Positions 43,001-55,000 of a stretch of 64,000 nucleotides of DNA are shown piece by piece; position 1 is the stretch's first letter; every line of letters begins with the position of its first letter. Under the pieces are notes generated by a model. It saw only the letters and a list, made by a program, of their open reading frames with translations. It did no database searches and was not told the origin of the DNA. The translations under genes were made by a program, and so were the position numbers. This DNA is from Lagopus muta (Eukaryota; Chordata; Aves; Galliformes; Phasianidae), in contig NC_064435.1 of NCBI RefSeq assembly GCF_023343835.1, positions 61,327,634 through 61,391,633 of the forward strand, read 5' to 3'.

Positions 43001-45557
43001 GCAGAAATGAAAATGGGTTGTGGGGGTACCTAACATGTCTGTGTGGACAGATAATAGACAAGGAGAGAATTTTCTCATTTGAGAAACTTCCTGATCCACA
43101 GTTCTTCCAATGTCACAGCCCCCACACTTCCATGCAGTGCCTTTCAGCCTAGTGTCCAGACTCCCCCACTGCACCTTTCCTTTTCATCCCTGAACCACTT
43201 TCCTACCCTCACTTGCTCAGAATAATACTGTTTTCATCCTGGGACTCTGTTTCTTCTCTTAAATTTTTTAGTCTTCATCCTGCAAATCCTTTCCCAGTTC
43301 CTCCCTCAATTACCAGATTGTCTTGTCTCCTTCTACACTGGAGTTCCCCCATTCTTCAGCCCAATAGTTTGGTTCACAGATGAAGCAAACATGCTCCTTC
43401 TCATATTCCTAGAGACATGGCTGAGCTCACAAACTTCTAGGATCTTCCAGCACAGTAGCCACCCTGGGATTTTTTTACTCCTAGGATCTGAAACTGATTA
43501 GCTGTTTCTGAGAACATACACTTTTGTGACTTGCATGCATTTTAAGCCAGCTTTCACTACTGAATTGTTACTGGTTTCTGCAAATACTACTCCCTTCTTG
43601 GTCTCTCTGTCTCTTTTTTTTTTTTTTTTTTTCTCTGAGAAAGAACACTACTGGCTCATGTTCTCATTAGAAATGGCAAAGTAGAACAAGTATCTCAGCT
43701 TCCCTATGCATTAAAGTGCTATGTTTGTGTGTTTCCTGGAAACAAATACTTCATGCTTCTTGTAAAAGTGCAAGATTTATGGGACTACCAAAAAGGTGGA
43801 ACAGCTCTTGGGATCTTTGTAGCTCTACTGTAGCTGCTTGCTCTTCATTCTGTGACAGTTTTTTCTGTAAGAGCAGCCCCTTTCCAGCATATATTCAAGA
43901 AGGTTTCTATACATCTTGGTATGCTAGAAACTAGGATTTTATGTGGTTATTTTTTGCTTGTTTGTGAGGCAGCGATGTTCCAGCAGCTCCAACAAGGTAT
44001 ACAAGTCATAAACAAGAATGACAAAAGTCAGCAGAAGGGTTTTCTGGGTATGTGTTTCGCAAGAAAATCACAGAAGGCTCACACATGTTTTCCATAGCTG
44101 CTGGAGTGACTTTGAGGTGTTTACAAAACAATAATATGTAAAAGAGTGTTGCGAGCCAAAAAAAAATGAGGGTAATGGTGAAACTGCTGTTGCTGTATTC
44201 TTGTGTTACAGGTTTGCTTTTCTTGAGGAGCATGGATAGTGAAAAACAAAATCAAGGAAAGACAAGTTTTAGCCCTGAAACCTTTGATGTAGAAAAAACC
44301 ATGCAGAAAACCATGTGATTATTGAGAAAGAATACAATATGTGGCAAGGAATGTGTACTTCAGGCAGAGGATCAAGAAACAGTAAGAAAAGACTGTTATC
44401 TTCCTCAGAAGGTTTATTTTTATCAGGAGGTGACAAGGTAAGCACTTGGAACTGAAAGAATGTCCTTTTTCAGAAATCATGGAATTGAAAGAGGATGGTA
44501 CCTTGTGTTGGAAGTGCTGTATTCTCTGGAAGTGCCACACTATCTCATACATAAATGATGGTGGCACCTTCTTGGTAAAGTTTCTGACTTCATTTTGAGA
44601 AAATCCATACAGAGATCCTGTAAATAATGAGTGGAAGATACTAAGAGGTGATGGAGAAAGAGAGTCCTAACTTAACCTACCAGCTTCTGGGAACTGGACA
44701 GATATGTTAAACAAGTTACTGTTTCCAACATCCCAGAGTACAAAGTTAAATTACACTTTCTGAGTTTATTTTCTTTGACTTAACAATGGCAGTGAGTTCT
44801 ACAGCTGAACTGTGACTTTTGTAAAAGACAGTTCTTCCTGCTACCTGACAGTTTCATTAAACTTGCTATTCTGCAGTGATAAATAGCGAATGGTTATATT
44901 TGTTCCTCTTTTCCGTCCTCTTTATGATTGTGTAGAAAAAGTTGCTTTTTTTTTCAAGCTGAAAATTCTGGTATGTCATCTTTCCCCTTTTGGAATAATC
45001 TTGTACTTCTAATAATCTTTGCTATTTTCCAGTTTTTCTTGTTTGCTCTTTTGAACACCACACACAGCATTTAACATGCTTTAGTATGAGTTTACAAAGA
45101 ATCATAATACTATTTTCTATGTTATTTTCAGTTCCATTCTCCAGCATGATAATTTCTGAGCACTATGAGTATGCATATAAATATGGACAGTAATTTCAGA
45201 ATTTCTATATTGACATTTTAGTTTCTGATGTCCCTAGTAATTACTTAAGAACTAACGTGAACTCTCTCCTTGTGTACACAGACACATGTTTTTCTTATGC
45301 TTATGGTTGTTTTCATTAAGATCAAATTTCATCTGACTATTTATAACCTAATTAATATCAAGAATTTTTCATTCCAGATTTCACTATGTCACATTTCTCT
45401 CTTCAGTGAACTTGATTATTTTTCCTTCCTTCTTCTTCTTGATCATTTTCTCATTCAAATCACTAATTCCAAACTCTTTACCATTCACAGTTACAACTCT
45501 TTTCCTTTTTCTTTTGCACCCATTCAAATTCACTGACTTTCAGGAGCTAGTCATTTT
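40096..45557. other. AT-rich desert, no gene seen
   Basis: Includes T-runs (about 40367, 40421 and 43614-43632) and a TA repeat (about 42572). A GC-richer piece at about 43.0-43.5 kb is unassigned. No gene is supported. Confidence 0.5.
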
Positions 45558-45690
45558 CACAGAATCACATAGAATCACAGAATCACAGAATTGTAGGGGC
45601 TAGAAGGAACCTCTAGAGATCAAGTCCAATCCCTCTGCCAAAGCAGGCTTGCTAGACCAGGTTGCACAGGTAGGCTTTGCAGGTTTGCCA
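45558..45690 (-). mobile_element. CR1 LINE fragment, 3' end
   Basis: Repeated ACAGAATCACATAGAATCAC units (the inverted CR1 tail) are followed by GGGGCTAGAAGGAACCTCTA and CCAAAGCAGGCTTGCTAG. It is a 5'-truncated copy of about 130 nt. Confidence 0.85.
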
Positions 45691-46304
45691 ACTCATGTCA
45701 TGTGGAAACACTTGACTCTAAACATTCCCTCCATGTTTGCGTTATTTACTTGCTCATCTCCATTTCATTGCCATTTCAAAAGTTAATTGCCAGCTTCCTA
45801 ATAAAGAAATGGTTAATCTCAGGTTGGCAGATGTTGAATCTACTCATCTCAGAATCTACATCACTGAAATAATTTGTTGCAGGCTGGTTGGCATATTTAT
45901 TTGCTGACTGACATGCAAATATTTAATTGTTAAATTCACTAACAATTAACAGAATCAAATTGAAATGTTGAATGGCTTTTAATTTTCATATCAGTTTGAT
46001 TTTCACTTTTGTCTGCATTCCGCTTCTTAAGAAGGGTTAGAAGCCTCAGATATATAAAATCCAAGATAATTATTGAATCCTGGGACCTTTTAAAAAAGTC
46101 AGAAATATGCAATATGCTGATTATTTGAAAATACATAAAATGCCTTCTCAGGTTCCTTTCAGACTTTTGTGCAAAAAATATCCCAGTTTGAGATGATATT
46201 AGTATTTAAATCAAAAGGCATCACAAATGGTACCAGAAATGACAGTGATGTTGCCCAACTTTTCAGTTGCTTAAACTTTTGCTTAGCTTTGTTACTGGGA
46301 GGGA
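45691..46304. other. AT-rich desert, no gene seen
   Basis: Contains an octamer ATGCAAAT at about 45914 followed by TTTAATTG cores; otherwise unremarkable. Confidence 0.5.
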
Positions 46305-46440
46305 CCACAGAATAACAGAGAGCTATAGGTTGGGAAGGACATCTCCTGATCTCTTGATCAAGCAGGATCAACTAAAGCAGGTTGATCAGGATTATGTCTA
46401 GCCAGATTTTGAATATCTTTGTGCTTGGTTTGGATGAGAT
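46305..46440 (-). mobile_element. CR1 LINE fragment, 3' end
   Basis: Plus-strand CACAGAATAACAGAGAGC, GGTTGGGAAGGACATCTCC, AAAGCAGGTTGATCAGG and CCAGATTTTGAATATC follow an inverted CR1 3' region. Diverged. Confidence 0.75.
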
Positions 46441-46666
46441 TGGTTTTGCATTCAATTCTCCCTCTGCTGACAGTGAGGCAAGATGTAAGAGTGAGAGTGC
46501 AAGGAAGAAGGACTATCTGTAATATAGGATAGGGGAAGAAAGAGATAGGAAAGGAATGAGATCTTTGTATGTATAGAAGTGGAATCTATAGCTGTGGATG
46601 TGGAAGAAGAAGGCAGAGGCATAATGCACAGAAAGAGCAGAGAGAGGATTCTGGACAAAAATAAAC

Positions 46667-46693
46667 AGGAAATATTCTTCAAGAATATTTCCT
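46667..46693. repeat. Perfect inverted repeat, 13-bp arms with 1-nt centre
   Basis: Arms AGGAAATATTCTT (46667-46679) and AAGAATATTTCCT (46681-46693) are exact reverse complements around C46680. No element family is recognised around them. Confidence 0.9.
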
Positions 46694-46842
46694 ATCCAGA
46701 ACTTGTCATGGAAACCAGAAGTGCTAACCTGTACACTTCTTGCGGTCAGTGAACAGGCTTAAAATTTACTAGTTAAAGTGTACATCTAATCAATTTCTAT
46801 TGGCTGATCAATACATATGTACTATCTCCATCACTTTTGTTG

Positions 46843-46915
46843 CTAGCTCAGTTGGACAGGCATGTGCTGTCATACCAGGAGTCCAAACGCTTATGTACTA
46901 ATGCTAGCATTAAGT
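46843..46915 (+). other. tRNA-like relic with an A-box
   Basis: TTGCTAGCTCAGTTGGACAG resembles the D-arm (A box) of a tRNA, with further similarity through GCATGTGCTGTCATACC. No B box (GGTTCGANTCC) follows and no cloverleaf closes. It is either a decayed tRNA pseudogene, an old tRNA-derived SINE head, or chance. Confidence 0.3.
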
Positions 46916-49900
46916 CCAAAGAGCAGAAGTTTAATTTTTAGAGTCTTTACAAATCTGTGGGAAGAGTATTAAGATTATTCAGTCAAAAATCCAGATACTT
47001 GAAAATGTTGTCTGAATGTGTGCACTTGCTCCTACTTTTGTCCCTTTTTTTCTGTATTTTCCACAGCCTTTAATGGCAACATAAACATAGGACTGGAAAG
47101 AGAGAATAGAACTGTCTGGCCCATACCTCAATGACTGTCAAAGGTGTCTTCTCTGAATCAGCTTTGTGTACCAGTTTTCTGTAGCATCTATGCCTTGTGC
47201 ATTGCTGTAAATAGGGCAGGAGAATGTAGAAAAATAAGCAGTCCAAAAGTGTGACTCTTTCTGCCCTTACTACAAGCGTCTTATGAGACATGACATGTAA
47301 CATTCCAGTTGAAAAAAATTCTGGGTTTCTCACACTCTATAGATATCTGTGCAAGTCTGAGGATTTGAGGAAGAATAGAATTGTTAATTCTGGAAACTGA
47401 AGTAAATTTGACCAGTCTAAACCTATTTAGCTTTGAATACTGAAAAACAAAAACAAAAACAAAACAAAACAGTCTAAATCTCTCAATGGGATCATTTCCA
47501 CAATTTTGTCCTTAGATCTCTCACCTATAAAGGTTTTCTTCCTTTCATACATACTGTAAAGAAGTGTAAATGCAGTTCATGAACATAGCTACAGATAAAG
47601 GAAAAGAATTCTCTGTATATAGAATGTATGCAATTTCTTTTGCTAATACAGTGCAGAGTGCTGAGTACTGAGAAAAGTCTTAATTCAATATGACTGTATC
47701 CAAATTTAGGCAGTTCACCTAAGTTTGTGTCAACAGAATGATCAGATGATTGATCCTGTTCCAAGGCAACACTTAAAAGAAAACACCCTCTGTAGGTGCT
47801 AGATTGTCAGATATTGATTATTGGGAAAACAAAGATGACCAGTGCAGACCAGATATCTAAGTGTAGAAGTCTGTGCTGAGAGTGAAGATAAATAACTTCT
47901 GTGAACAAATATCCATGCCTTGAGAATTTGTCAAACCATTTTCAGCTAAAATCTTTAAAATAATTTATGCTTGAGTTGTAAGTAATTTAAAGAAAAGGTC
48001 TTGTACTGTGTTTGGAAATGTAACTGAAGAAATTGCTCTCTACTACAGTTACAGACTAATGAGCAAATAAAGGTAGAAATTAAAAAAATATGTCATTTCA
48101 GTTATGTAGAACTGTAAAAAAGATCAAAATATTTCAGATTTTTGATTTTGATGATGTGGCAGGTATTTTAGCCCTACAGTCTACAGACACATTCCTTCAT
48201 ATACTTGTACAACATTAGAAATGATCAGTTTATTTGTTGATGTTAAAACATAAAAAAACAGTATATTGACTACTGTGCGTAGCACACAAAGAGTCTGTGA
48301 CTACCATAGCCTCTGACTAGCAGTGTATGTTGCATATGGGCTGAATATCATGTCTGATGATGGAGAAAGTCTGTTTGTGTCTAATACTGTTCCCTAGAGA
48401 AATTGTTCAAGAGCTGTTCATCCTTGTGGAAAGATTACTCTGATATCAGCGAGACTTATCTGCTGTGTAAGTGCCAGTTGAGTTGTAAAGCTTCTCTAGG
48501 GCATTTTATCAGTTTTCTTACTCAGCAACAGTGGTGTCTATGAGAACAGAAAGAGCCAAGAAAAAAGGCTTGGTTCTTCCAATTAAATCCACAAATCTGG
48601 TGTTTTTATTTATTCATTTTAAAAATATTTTTAGCATGATGCTAAGTACAGCCAACTCTGCTTTGTTATCGTATGGGTATAGAAACAAATAACTTTTCCA
48701 TTTTATTTAGTTTATCTAGTTTGTTCTCTCCATTAATGCTGAATCTTACTTCAGAGGGAAAAAAAAAAAAAAAAAAAAAAAGATATGCTAAAAAGAACTC
48801 CATTTAAATAATTGGTTTTCTTGGTTTTCTTGTGTTTATGCCAACAGTTTCTTCTTGGAAATTCTTCAAATTCTGTCATGAGACAGATTTATATGTGGGC
48901 TATTCACACATGTTTCAGCGAGAGTTTCGCACTTTTATCTTACAAAAGAATTTGACCTCTAGGTTTCATCTCTCTTAGGAATAGTTTAGGAATATTAGCT
49001 ATACTATGCCCAGAAAATATTTCATGCCCATTGCTGCCTGACTGGTAGTAATTCAGAAGCAACTTTGTAGGAGACTGAAAGTGGATTTTGTAATCCTTTT
49101 GAAATCCTTCCTTTTTTGATGCCTGTTTGCTAATCAAATTGAAAACAAAATGTAGAGAATGTCAAGACTGTTATAGTAAAATTTAGGACTGTTAGCTAGT
49201 GGATGAGAGTGGAAATGGAAATCAAAAGATAAAAGTTATGATCTAGCCAGATTTTTTTATGGCTTGGCAAATATCCATAAGTACCTAAACTGTTCCTGCT
49301 GTAATTGGAAGGGAGAAATACACTTTTTTTTTTTTTTTACAGCTGTTTCTTCAACTACAAAATGAGGTGCTGATTTTGCCCACCTATTTCTTTGTAAGGG
49401 TATTCAGATCTCTTTGATTTACTTTGAGAGTAGGTGGATTTCTGTTCCCCTTTGTATTAGATTTTGTGTAGTTTTGTACTTTTGTTCTATACACTGTTTT
49501 ATACGTGCAGCTGGATCGTTTGTGAGTCTTTTGCTGCTTTTGAAAGAAAGAATTATAATCAAGCTTTATGAAGGAGTTATTATAGTAGCATTTTTTTTTG
49601 TTTCTTGCTCTTAAATGTCTAAGAAGTTTTAGGGACAATGGAGAGAGTGATGTTTCTCTAAAACCTTGGGGAAGAAAGATGTGCTGTTGGAATAATAATA
49701 ATAAAGCTGAGGAAAGAAAAAGCAAAAAAAGGAAGTTAAATCAGTTGATTTTTTTTTCCCCCTTCTTTTCCAGCTAGCAAAATAAACAATTAAAGGCATT
49801 TCTGTTTGATATATTATTCACATTAATGAGCAAAAAGCATGTTTGTTACTCTCATAGTGGAGCTGAGAGAAGAAAATATGTTTCAAACTTGTCACTGTTT

Positions 49901-51422
49901 GATGCAAGGCTTAGGATTAATATTCTTACTTCAGATCAAGAGTATCCCATTTCATGACAACAAGTTGCTATTTTGTGAACTTATGTTATGTAGAAATCAG
50001 AGTGCTCACAAACAGGATTACATAAAAATAATGAAAGGTATGAAAAAAAACCAATTTAGTTATTTCTCATTAGCCTGTATATATTAAGAAAATTCCCCCC
50101 TCAGAATGCCCTATAAAAATTTGGAACAAGTTTAAATGAAATGAAGAAAATGTACTATAGACTTTACTCTTTTTCAGACATATTTGGTTCTAGGAACTAC
50201 AGTTCCCAGACTGTGACCTTCACATTTTTTTTGTATTAATTGAGATTTCAACTAGCTGTGCTGCTCATGGACCTACATGCATTCTTATTACCAGCATCTA
50301 AACACACGCAAGCATAAGATGTACTCTTCAACATGGTTATCTTACTAGCTAAAGAATACACAGCCATAGCTGCCTCAGCCAGCAGTAGTTTCCAGATTTT
50401 CCTTCAGGAACAACCACTATAAAACACAATGTAATTTATGTGTAGAAAATGGAAAAAAAAAAACCACAACACTTCTGTTTATTCAGCAAGTTACACAGAT
50501 ACTAGTTGAATGTTCAAAGTTTAATTCAAATTTAGATTATCTTCTCAATTTTTTATCCCATTAAGATGGGTGGAAGTTAATAACAACTATTCAGTGGCTA
50601 AAACTCAGTATATACTGTGCTATTTAAATAACAATAGTATGACTTCTTAAATTATTTTTTAGTTTTAAGAAATGCTAGATTTCTGTCAATAACATCTGAC
50701 TCATAAGTCCTATGTCTGGAATCTCCTTCTGTTCCCAGACTGTTGATTTCTGGCTTGAGTGTAAAAGTCACCTTTAATTTTTTATTTTGCTCCATATTAG
50801 AAAAAGTAATATCTAATGGAATGCATTTCTTTTCAGAAAATATGTAGGATGCATCTTGTAAGGATGGAATTCAGTTTTTGAAACTCTTCCTTTCTCCGAA
50901 CTATTTTGCTTTCTAGTGCTCTTTTTGTCATCTTACTTCTCCCGTTGGAAATCCTTCCATGTTATAGTAATATTATCTCTTGGCAACAAGGTTTGGGATT
51001 GTATTGGTCAACAGAGTTGAAAAACAAGTAATATTAATAACCTAATTACCATGCTTATAGACTAAATGGAATGGAAAGATTACTAATTCTTCTTCAGAAT
51101 TTATAATAATTTACCTGCCAGCTGACCTGAAGTATCTAGCCAGATCACTGTTATAAATGAGTGTCTGTTGCAAGTGTTTGCTTTGTGTGGGATAGAGATA
51201 TTATTTATCATTAGAGGTTATTGATAATGGTGATTAGGCTGCAAAGTCCTACTTCTGTGAAGAAGCTTACAGGCAGGAATTTTGCAATATCTGCACCTGT
51301 GAGCTCCAGAAGATATGTAAAAGCACTTAAAATGTACTTGTCCTGAGATGTGGCTCATCGGAACTATCCTTGTTCCAGCTTCTCTCCAGCTTGGAGAAGC
51401 ACACAGTCTGGATGGGAACTTC
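46916..51422. other. AT-rich desert, no gene seen
   Basis: Includes an A-run at about 48760-48781, a T-run at about 49324-49339 and CAAAA repeats at about 47444-47470. Short open frames have no domain resemblance. Confidence 0.5.
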
Positions 51423-52005
51423 TCAGAATCACAGAATTGTAGGAGTTGGAAGGTACCCCTGGAGATCACCTAGTCCTTTGCTAAAGCAGGTTCTCTACAT
51501 CAGGTCATACAGGAAAGTGTCAAGGTGGATTTTGGATATCTCCAGAGAAAGAGACTCCATTATCTCTCTGGATAGCCTGTTCCAGTGCTCTGTCACCCTC
51601 AAACAATTTTTTTTCTCATGTTAGTTTGGAATTACCTATGTTCCACTTTGTGCCCATTGCCCTTTGTCGTGTTGCTGGGCACTGATGAAAAGAACCTGGC
51701 CCTATCTGCTTGGCTCTTACCCATCAGATATTTACATGTATTGCTAAGATCCCCACTCAGACTGCTCTTCTTCAAGCTGAACAGCACTGGGTCTCTCAGC
51801 CTCTCTTTTCATACAAGATGCCCCAGGCCCCTCATCATTTTTGTGGACCTCCATTCTCTCTGGGAGATCCCTGCCTTTGTTGAACTGGGAAGTGCAGAGC
51901 TGCACACCGTATATCAGATGTGGCATCACCAGGACAGAGTAAAGGAGGAAGACAGCCTGCCTCAATATGCTGACAATTCTCTTTTTAATGCAGCTCAGGA
52001 GAACT
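51423..52005 (-). mobile_element. CR1 LINE copy with the end of ORF2 and the 3' UTR
   Basis: The low-coordinate end begins CAGAATCACAGAATTGTAGG (inverted CR1 tail). Towards higher coordinates comes the 3' region, then an ORF2 C-terminal relic on the minus strand: the frame at about 51.9 kb reads SVLVMPHLIYGVQLC, matching the CR1/LINE motif ALVRPHLEYCVQFW. Downstream, the DNA for the RGLEHL and EERL-type segments is recognisable but frame-shifted. At about 580 nt it is the longest mobile-element copy in the window and is inactive. Confidence 0.88.
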
Positions 52006-55000
52006 TGGAGAATCATAGACTGATAAAACTGCAGAAATTGTCAGCTATGCCCAACAGGCTTTGCATTGTTTCCCCTCTTCTTTTCTTAATATGTAGTAAA
52101 ATACCATGTAAATAAAAGTTGTATTTAATATGTCTTTGCCTGAGAGGACTTTTGTTGTTGTTGCTTTGTAAGAGGTATCTAAAGTTTACTGTATGGAGTA
52201 ATTTAAATATATTTGCACTGTCTGCAACCTCTTAAAATATATGCAAGTTTAACAGCAAAGTTTTGGTCTCATTGATCCCTTAATTAGGTGTAACTGTTAA
52301 ATGTTACTGAGAGTGGGGAACCAACAAATAAAATGCTCCTTGTTATAACCTCAGAAAATTGTACTTGTGTGCAAGGTAAAAGGGTATAAACCAGAAGGTG
52401 TAACAGTGTTTCAACGTAAGAAGCCCAGGGAAAGGAATCACTGTCATATAAAAGCAGAGCTGGGCATAATCTACAGTACTAATGCTTTTTATATGTAGGT
52501 TACTGTATGTGAAATGCTACAGTAATTGCCTCCTTAAAGTATTATCTTGATTTTTCATGTAAAAACCAAACTGTACACAGTAGAATGAATAGACTCAAAT
52601 GGTCTCTTTTTTTTTTCTATTTTTTTTCCCCAGCACGTCTGTAGAAATCGTGCCAATTATCTTTTGCTCTTAAGCTGAATTTAGTTGTTATTCAGCATGT
52701 TTCTATAGCATGTCATGTTTCTATAGCACAGAGGATTTCCATCCAGAGACAGTGTACTTCTTTTCCTAGGGCTTATGTCAAAACTTAAGTTATTGAGAGA
52801 GAATCCTTCCACTGCATAGTGCTAGAGAATTCCTACTCTATTTGATTAACAGCCAGGTAAGCTTCTGAGGATTTATTGAGGAATTGCAATGGTCTGCTTG
52901 CTTTGGTGTGCTGCATCACTTGCATCTAATGTTGCCTGCAGATGAACAGCCTTGGAGTGCTGGTTGGAGGAACAACTCTCACATACAAGAAAGAGACTGG
53001 TAATCAGCAGTGCAAATGAGAATTAAGAAAACACATCTCAATGGAGATTACTTACTTCTAATGAACAACACAGATTACAGTGTCCTCAGTAGGGATTTCC
53101 CTCTCTTGAGGGTTAATATCTCACTGCAAATATGCAGGCCTGTGAAAGTGCTTGTGTTCATAATTCAGAGAAGGAGCCCAGGGATTCAGATCATGAGGTC
53201 TTTACACTGGTTCTTGCAGATGAAACTAACTGGTGACAGACAGTAAGAATTAATGGCTACCAAAATTTACTTCACCTGATCATTTTCTCAAATTAAAGGC
53301 ACGTGTTCAGAACGGGACTTGGCATTTGAAAAAGAAAAGGTGACCTGGCAGTCATTCCCTTCTTCCTTCAGTTTTATTATCACGCTGACTAAAAGCATTG
53401 TTAGGGTTAAAATAAGAAATATTGCTTTTTAAAGTGATTCTATCACCTAAATTATTTTAGGACTTAGGGTCTACCTTCCACTCATTTGTTCATTCTCAAA
53501 GTTCAAACACAGCAGCCAAATGATAAATCAGCAGCCTTTGTAAGGCTTTTCATCCCATGTCTGAGTCCAAGCATGGGAAAGTCTGGTTGGGCATGCATTC
53601 CTGCAGACCATGTTTGTGTGAACACAGCACAGCTGGAACGATGAGGCTTGTGCAGCAAATGTCTCACATCCAGCTGCCCAAGGGCAGGCAGAGATCATCT
53701 TCACAGCCTCTCGCAGCTGCTATGATTTCAGCCACTGTATCTGTGTCATTCTGTGTCTAATTATTGCACCAGAGGGCTGCAACATTCCCAATGCAAGAAA
53801 TCTTTGAGTCCTAACCCTGCAACTCATGAGGGAATTGCTTCCCACAGCTTGTCTCTGCCTTGGAGGATTGGTATTCTCTGAAGAGATCATTCTAGTTTTT
53901 TTAAGACTAGAAAACCTTTTTTTTTTTTTTTTTTTTGAAATACAATAACATTTCAGAATTTAGATAAGGATAATGTTAACAAAATAGATATATATTTCAT
54001 TTCCTGCCATCCTATTTAGGGAAAAGATGGGAAAGAAAAGTATTCAGCTTGCTTTACTAATTGCTCTGCAGGGGCAAATAATTTATATATGAAGGATTGT
54101 TTAAAATATAAGGGGCATTCTCCATATTACTGTTTTCTATCTAGGCTCTAGATCACAGCTGTGATTGCTTTCCCTAGGGAAGCACCAAGCATGCCTTTAA
54201 ACTGTAATGGATTTTAATTAAAAATAGCTAAATACGTACAACCTAAGAATTATTGTTTCTAAATGAGAAAAGATAATTGTTCTTCTCTCTGCTGCCTCTT
54301 GATGAGATTGTTGTGATATGGTTGTTGTGAATTTGAGGTAATTGTTGTCTACTGGCAGGTGACGACTTGGAAGATAGCCTGTGATACTCCATAACTGTGT
54401 AATGAATGCATCCAGACAGGATCCTGGCCCACTTTTCCTTAAGTCAGGATCCAGTTTTCCTGAAGTCAGATGGAAGTTCTGCTTTTGATTCCAAAGTAAC
54501 AAAACTCTTTCTCTCCCAGGAAAAGCAAAATACCAAAAAAACTCCTACTCTTCTAGTCAGTGTGATAGTTTCAGAATAGATAAATTATGGACAAGGTAAG
54601 AAATTGAATACATAATTTTCATCCCTGATATGTAACATACACATTAAACTCTTTATTTTCAGTTTTTCCTTAGTAATGCAATATGTAATGCAATATGCAT
54701 TTTAAAGGCCTATAAATAATCATATTCAGTCTCTTCTAAATTTTAAAGCATTATACTGCTCAGGGTGGCACAGAGCTCCCACTGCATTAGCACTCTCCAG
54801 GAGACACAGACAAGTTCAGGGAATACAGAATTATATATTCTTATCACTCCACCTGAGGTCATATCAGTTAGTGGTAGAGGTTGTTAGGCCATTATCAGCC
54901 ACTGATTCTTTTCCAGCTGTGAGAATAATTTGGATTCAGGGAGGAAACAAACTGATCTCCTTTCACTCATCCACCAAGTTTAATAGGATTTGTCTTCTCT

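Noticed and set aside
51744-52016. 90-codon minus-strand frame as a host gene
   Set aside because: It covers the ORF2 C-terminal relic of a CR1 element (LVMPHLIYGVQ) and then loses frame.
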